From NCBI GenBank assembly GCA_038229875.1, contig JBBROA010000061.1, positions 1 to 25,341 on the forward strand: 25,341 nucleotides of DNA, in the 5' to 3' direction. Position numbers and translations under genes: made by a program. The notes under the pieces were generated by a model. That model saw only the letters and a program-made list of their open reading frames with translations. It ran no database searches and had not been told where the DNA came from. This DNA comes from JALYUA01 sp038229875. GTDB taxonomy: Bacteria; Acidobacteriota; Thermoanaerobaculia; UBA5066; Gp7-AA6. This document shows, piece after piece, positions 22,459 to 25,341 of this stretch (the first letter of the stretch is position 1; every line of letters starts with the position of its first letter).

Positions 22459-23808
22459 ATGAGCTTCTTCAAAGGATCTCCCGCCACTTTCCTTCTGTCG
22501 GGCCTTCTGTCAGGCGTCCTCCTCGCGCTGCCGGGAGCGCCAGCCGCCCAGCGAACCGCCGGCGGTCTCCCGTTCATCGAGGACGACTACTCCCGGGCGG
22601 TCGCGGCCGCGAAGGCGCGCCACGTCCCGATCTTCGTCGAAGCCTGGGCGCCCTGGTGACACACGTGCCGCTCGATGCAGGCCTTCGTCTTCACGGACAA
22701 GGCCCTCGCGCGGCGCGCCGGACAGTTCGTCTGGCTTTCAATCGACACGGAGAAGGCGTCCAACGCGTCCTTCACGCGGAAGTTTCCCGTCGAAGCGCTG
22801 CCGACGTTTTTCGTCCTGGATCCCGCGACCGAGACCGCCACTCTGCGGTGGCTCGGCGGGGCGACCGTCCCGCAGGTGCAGAAGCTTCTCGACGACGGGC
22901 TGCGAACCGTCGCCCGGACGAAGAGCGGTTTCGAAGAGACACTGGCGCGCGCCGACCGGCTGTTCGGCGAGGGTAAGAACTCGGAAGCCGCGAAGGCCTA
23001 TCGCGAGGCGCTGGCCGCGGCTCCGGCCGGGTGGCCCCGGTACGGCCGGGCGCTCGAGTCGCTCCTGTACACGCTCGACGCGACCAGGGACCGGGAAGGC
23101 TGCGCCGCCGCGGCGCGCGACGCGTTTCCGCGGCTGAAGAACACTCCCTCCGCAGCGAACGTCGCGGGCAGCGGATTGAGCTGCGCGCTCGGAATTCCGG
23201 CCGAGAGTCCCACCCGCCGCGCTCTCGTCGAGACTCTGCGTGCCGACGCCCTGTCGGTCGTCGCTTCGCGCCGCCGTGACGTGGCCGCGGACGACATGTC
23301 CTCTCTGTATCAGGCGCTCGAACAGGATCGCGAGGAGGCGAAGGACGTCGAGGGAAGGCGTCGCGTGCTCGATCAGCATGCCGCGTTTCTGGAAGAGCGC
23401 GCCCGAGCCGCGAAGACGCCAGCCGAGCGCGCCGTCTTCGACTCGCACCGGGTGGGGGCGTACAGGGATCTCGGCCAGCCCGAGCGCGCCGTGCCGATGC
23501 TGGAGCAGTCGGAGAAGGATTTTCCGGGTGACTACAACCCGCCGGCGCGCCTGGCCGTGATCTGGAACGCGATGAAGAAACCGGACGAGGCGGCCGCCGC
23601 GTCCGACCGGGCGCTCGCAAGAGCGTACGGTCCCCGCCGGATCGGAATCCTCCAGGTGCGGTCGGACATCGAACGCGCCCGCGGCGATGCGGCCGCCTCG
23701 CGCCGGTATCTCGAAGAAGCGCTCCGTGCGGCGGAGGGCCTTCCGGAGGGGCAGCGTTCGGACCAGATGATCGCGTCTCTCAAGAAGAAGCTGGAGTCCT
23801 CCCCCTAG
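22459..23808 (+). CDS. Exported thioredoxin-like/TPR protein with in-frame TGA (probable selenocysteine)
   Basis: One frame of 449 residues if the TGA at 22657-22659 is read. Residues 1-30 are a signal peptide (SGLLSGVLLALPGAPAA). Then comes a thioredoxin-like domain: VPIFVEAWAPW, the TGA as residue 67, then HTC (Cys70) and RSMQAFVFTD, later QFVWLSIDTEK and the cis-Pro loop EALPTFFVLD (Pro115). The TGA takes the place of the first Cys of WCxxC. Residues about 160-449 are helical TPR-like repeats (GKNSEAAKAYREALAAAP, LGQPERAVPMLEQSEKDFP, ARGDAAASRRYLEEALRAA). The frame, codon use and domain run straight through the TGA. The protein would act as a thiol-disulfide enzyme outside the cytoplasm. 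Alternatives are a sequencing error, a nonsense mutation, or a shorter protein from ATG 22675. Confidence 0.82.
22657..22659 (+). other. In-frame TGA, candidate selenocysteine codon (Sec67)
   Basis: The codon lies in W-TGA-H-T-C of the thioredoxin-like domain. It is the only stop in a frame of 449 codons before the terminal TAG. A UxxC redox motif is a known form of selenoprotein active site in thioredoxin-like families. Confidence 0.75.
22660..22704 (+). promoter_or_regulatory. Candidate bacterial SECIS hairpin after the TGA
   Basis: Option A: GATGCA (22674-22679) with TTCGTC (22684-22689), one mismatch and one G-U, loop GGCC; a lower stem CGTG (22664-22667)/CACG (22692-22695) extends it. 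The loop starts 21 nt after the TGA and begins with GG, as in known bSECIS elements. Option B: GGCCTT (22680-22685) with AAGGCC (22699-22704), extended by GTC/GAC. The two exclude each other. Folded by eye only. Confidence 0.45.
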
Positions 23809-23823
23809 CGGCGCCGTGCCCCG

Positions 23824-24957
23824 TCATCTGGGAAACGCGGCCGCGTCGATGCCGGGGATCACGCGGAGCGCGTTCCGGTAGTACAGCTTCCTCAGGACTT
23901 CGTCCGGCAGGTCGAGGCCGTACATCTTCCAGAACGCGTGCCGCTTGCGGTAGTAGTCGAAGTACTCGTCGGCGGTCTCGAGCACGCGAAAATACACCGG
24001 ATACTCGTCCGGCGCCCACGTGTCCTTACCCATCATCACGCGATCCTGGTAGCGGATGAACCACTCTCGGGCAAAGCGCGGCTGGCGTCCGAGCTCGGCC
24101 AGCACCGCGCCGATCTCGGTCGTGACATTCGGCAGCCGGTCGAGGAGGGCGCCGAGCGAGGCGAGGTCTCCTCCCATCCAGCCGAGATGGGCGTCGATGA
24201 AGGTCGTCCGGGGATGGCGTGCGAAGAGCCGGTGCTGCTCGCCCATGATCTGTTCGAAAGTCGGGAACCGGTCGGCAGGTCGCGCCCTCTGCGGGAATTG
24301 TTTCAACTCGAGCCACCGCTCGTTGTGAACGTCCTGCGGCTCGAAGAACGAGCGCGGCTCGCCCGAGTGGATCAGCACCGGGATCTTCAGGTCCGCGCAC
24401 TTCTCGAACACCGCGTCGAGGCGCGAGTCGTCCACCGCGATGCGGCGGCCGGCGCGGTCTTTGAGGGTCAGGCCGAAGTTCTTGAAGATCTTGAGTCCGC
24501 GCGCGCCGCCCTGACGGACGTCGCGCTCGAGCTGTGCTGCCGCGCGCGTTCCCCAGGCGGCGTTCTCGATGCCCGAGAAGTCGAGGTTGGCGAACGTTAC
24601 GAACCGACCGGGGTGACGGGCGCTCCAGTTCCGGACCCCGGCCGCGAGCGCCTCACCGGAACCGCCGCTCAGGTTCACCATCACCCTCATGCCGAGCGCG
24701 TCCATGTCGCGGACGATGCGGTCGATCTCCTCGGGACGAGCCCCGGTCTCCTGGTGGTTGTGGACGTCGATGAAGGGAAATCGCGCGCGGGGCACCCGGT
24801 GTTCGGGGACCACGAGGGTCGATTTCGGGTCGTATTCCTCGATCGACAGCGTCGCTCCCGGGGGGGCGGGGGTCTGTCCCGCCGCGCCGCCCGGGAGGAG
24901 GAGTCCGGCCGAAAGCAACGCCCCGAGGCAGGGGAGAAACCGGGCGGGTCTGGTCAT
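23824..24957 (-). CDS. Secreted metal-dependent amidohydrolase (amidohydrolase-2 type)
   Basis: A 377-residue exported enzyme. The signal peptide is RFLPCLGALLSAGLLLPGGAAG. The TIM-barrel metal motifs are present: FPFIDVHNHQE (HxH), LKIFKNFG (Lys/structural), PVLIHSGEP (His), TFIDAHLGWMG (His) and VMMGKDTW (Asp). The pattern fits PF04909 amidohydrolases, which include decarboxylases such as 2-amino-3-carboxymuconate-semialdehyde decarboxylase as well as hydrolases of lactones or amides; the substrate is unknown. The ATG has TAACGT ending 6 nt upstream, and GGAGAA lies between, so the transcript may be leaderless or carry a very short leader. It is convergent with the Sec-thioredoxin gene (15 nt between stops). 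Confidence 0.9.
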   Translation of the reverse strand: MTRPARFLPCLGALLSAGLLLPGGAAGQTPAPPGATLSIEEYDPKSTLVVPEHRVPRARFPFIDVHNHQETGARPEEIDRIVRDMDALGMRVMVNLSGGSGEALAAGVRNWSARHPGRFVTFANLDFSGIENAAWGTRAAAQLERDVRQGGARGLKIFKNFGLTLKDRAGRRIAVDDSRLDAVFEKCADLKIPVLIHSGEPRSFFEPQDVHNERWLELKQFPQRARPADRFPTFEQIMGEQHRLFARHPRTTFIDAHLGWMGGDLASLGALLDRLPNVTTEIGAVLAELGRQPRFAREWFIRYQDRVMMGKDTWAPDEYPVYFRVLETADEYFDYYRKRHAFWKMYGLDLPDEVLRKLYYRNALRVIPGIDAAAFPR

Positions 24958-24963
24958 TTCTCC

Positions 24964-24969
24964 ACGTTA
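24964..24969 (-). promoter_or_regulatory. Leaderless-type -10 (TAACGT) for amidohydrolase gene
   Basis: TAACGT on the minus strand ends 6 nt before the ATG at 24957. GGAGAA lies between and could be a ribosome site, so this case is less clear than the others. Confidence 0.4.
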
Positions 24970-25022
24970 CAACGACTGATCGCCGGGGTTTTCCCGAGGG
25001 CTCTGTGTCGTCCGGGCGGCTG

Positions 25023-25028
25023 TATGAT
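25023..25028 (+). promoter_or_regulatory. Leaderless-type -10 (TATGAT) for charged small ORF
   Basis: TATGAT ends 6 nt before a GTG at 25035, with no Shine-Dalgarno sequence. It makes the otherwise doubtful small ORF more credible. Confidence 0.5.
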
Positions 25029-25034
25029 TTCCGC

Positions 25035-25341
25035 GTGACCAAACGTCTGACTCTCGTTACCGCCGAGGAGCGTACCTCGGGCGGCGAGAAACCCGAGGAG
25101 CGGCGCAAGGCCCAGCGGCGTCTCTCGATCGGCCGCCGTTTGAACGAGCGGCGCAATCCGGAAACGCCGGCGGAGCTCGAAGCGGAGAACCAGCGTCGCG
25201 CCAACGAGAGGCGCGGGTTGTCATCGCGCCGCCGGTTGCTCGTTCTCATGAAAGAGGAGGACGGCAATGGTTACGGAAGTGAGAGAAACCGGTTCCCTGA
25301 TCGGCAGCGACAAGGTGGAGGGAACGGCGGTGTACGGCGCC
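25035..25341 (+). CDS. Arg/Glu-rich small ORF (unfinished at window edge)
   Basis: The frame opens at GTG 25035 and has no stop before the window ends. The first about 75 residues are very charged with repeated arginine pairs (EERRKAQRRLSIGRRLNERR, then ENQRRANERRGLSSRRR). The pattern RR-x(3)-RR-x(3-5)-RR looks like a regular basic helix with Glu on the other face. After KEED the frame overlaps the PRC-barrel gene in another phase and its sequence loses the pattern. No family is recognised. The leaderless-type box upstream is the main support; it could also be a leader ORF for the PRC-barrel gene. Confidence 0.4.
   Translation, partial: MTKRLTLVTAEERTSGGEKPEERRKAQRRLSIGRRLNERRNPETPAELEAENQRRANERRGLSSRRRLLVLMKEEDGNGYGSERNRFPDRQRQGGGNGGVRR
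25267..25341 (+). CDS. PRC-barrel domain protein, N-terminal part (runs off window)
   Basis: The ATG at 25267 follows GAGGAGG by about 6 nt. The 25 visible residues (VTEVRETGSLIGSDKVEGTA followed by VYGA) match the start of single-domain PRC-barrel proteins, where S-D-x-V-x-G-T-x-V-Y opens the beta-barrel. Such proteins are common stress-related or photosynthesis-related small proteins in soil bacteria. The rest of the domain is outside the window. Its start lies inside the charged small ORF in another frame, so one of the two overlapping stretches must be short or the genes are overlapped and coupled. Confidence 0.75.
   Translation, partial: MVTEVRETGSLIGSDKVEGTAVYGA

Noticed and set aside
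22675..23808. Separate gene starting at ATG 22675, after the TGA
   Set aside because: It would lose the signal peptide and half the thioredoxin active site, and has no ribosome site; the continuous domain across the TGA favours readthrough as Sec.

Overview
The window is about 25 kb of GC-rich bacterial chromosome. It has no rRNA, tRNA, CRISPR array or insertion sequence that I can see. Most genes are short transcription units on alternating strands, and many encode exported proteins. The style points to Acidobacteriota, perhaps a Thermoanaerobaculia-like lineage: a LolA-like domain fused to an Asp-box propeller, DUF4097 proteins, secreted amidohydrolases, and a small lineage-type secreted family. 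This placement is inference from gene content, since no marker gene is present.

Layout. 1-549 is the C-terminal end of an amidohydrolase. 584-4495 (-) is a giant secreted Asp-box (BNR/sortilin-like) propeller protein. 4653-5123 (-) is a GAF protein, followed by a four-helix membrane protein (5430-5798), a questin-oxidase-like protein (5815-7023, -) and a Gly/Arg-rich secreted protein (7144-7815). 7981-9239 is a two-gene unit of a TetR regulator and an exported SRPBCC protein, with a palindromic operator over the regulator's start codon. After a small membrane protein come a membrane-anchored PP2C/SpoIIE phosphatase (-), another small membrane protein, an Asp/Glu racemase, an exported PDZ protein (-), a group II PLP decarboxylase, a secreted protein of unknown function (-) and a Tat-exported S33 peptidase. 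17502-18640 (-) is a translationally coupled pair: glyoxalase-like protein and tRNA-binding protein. Next are a polysaccharide deacetylase, a DUF4156-like lipoprotein with a textbook terminator, a KOW-like small protein, a 50-residue Gly/Ser/Lys protein (-), a DUF4097 protein (-), a DUF202 membrane protein (-), an exported thioredoxin/TPR protein, a secreted amidohydrolase (-), and at the right edge a charged small ORF and the first codons of a PRC-barrel gene.

Main discoveries. (1) The thioredoxin/TPR gene at 22459-23808 is interrupted by one in-frame TGA exactly where the first cysteine of the WCxxC redox motif should be (W-TGA-H-T-C). It reads as an undescribed exported selenoprotein, with a plausible bacterial SECIS hairpin just downstream of the TGA. 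(2) Two structured elements of about 130-140 nt, at 12324-12454 and 14865-15004, share a 27/31-identical linker and three hairpins. One stem carries compensatory base changes, and both elements begin on the stop codon of the gene they follow, which suggests a family of 3'-UTR elements. (3) About nine genes have a TANNNT hexamer ending 6 or 7 nt before the start codon and little or no Shine-Dalgarno sequence, the signature of leaderless transcription.

The genes do not form one pathway. The common themes are export and envelope functions, small-molecule hydrolases and single-gene transcription units. Folding and homology statements were made by eye from the sequence alone.
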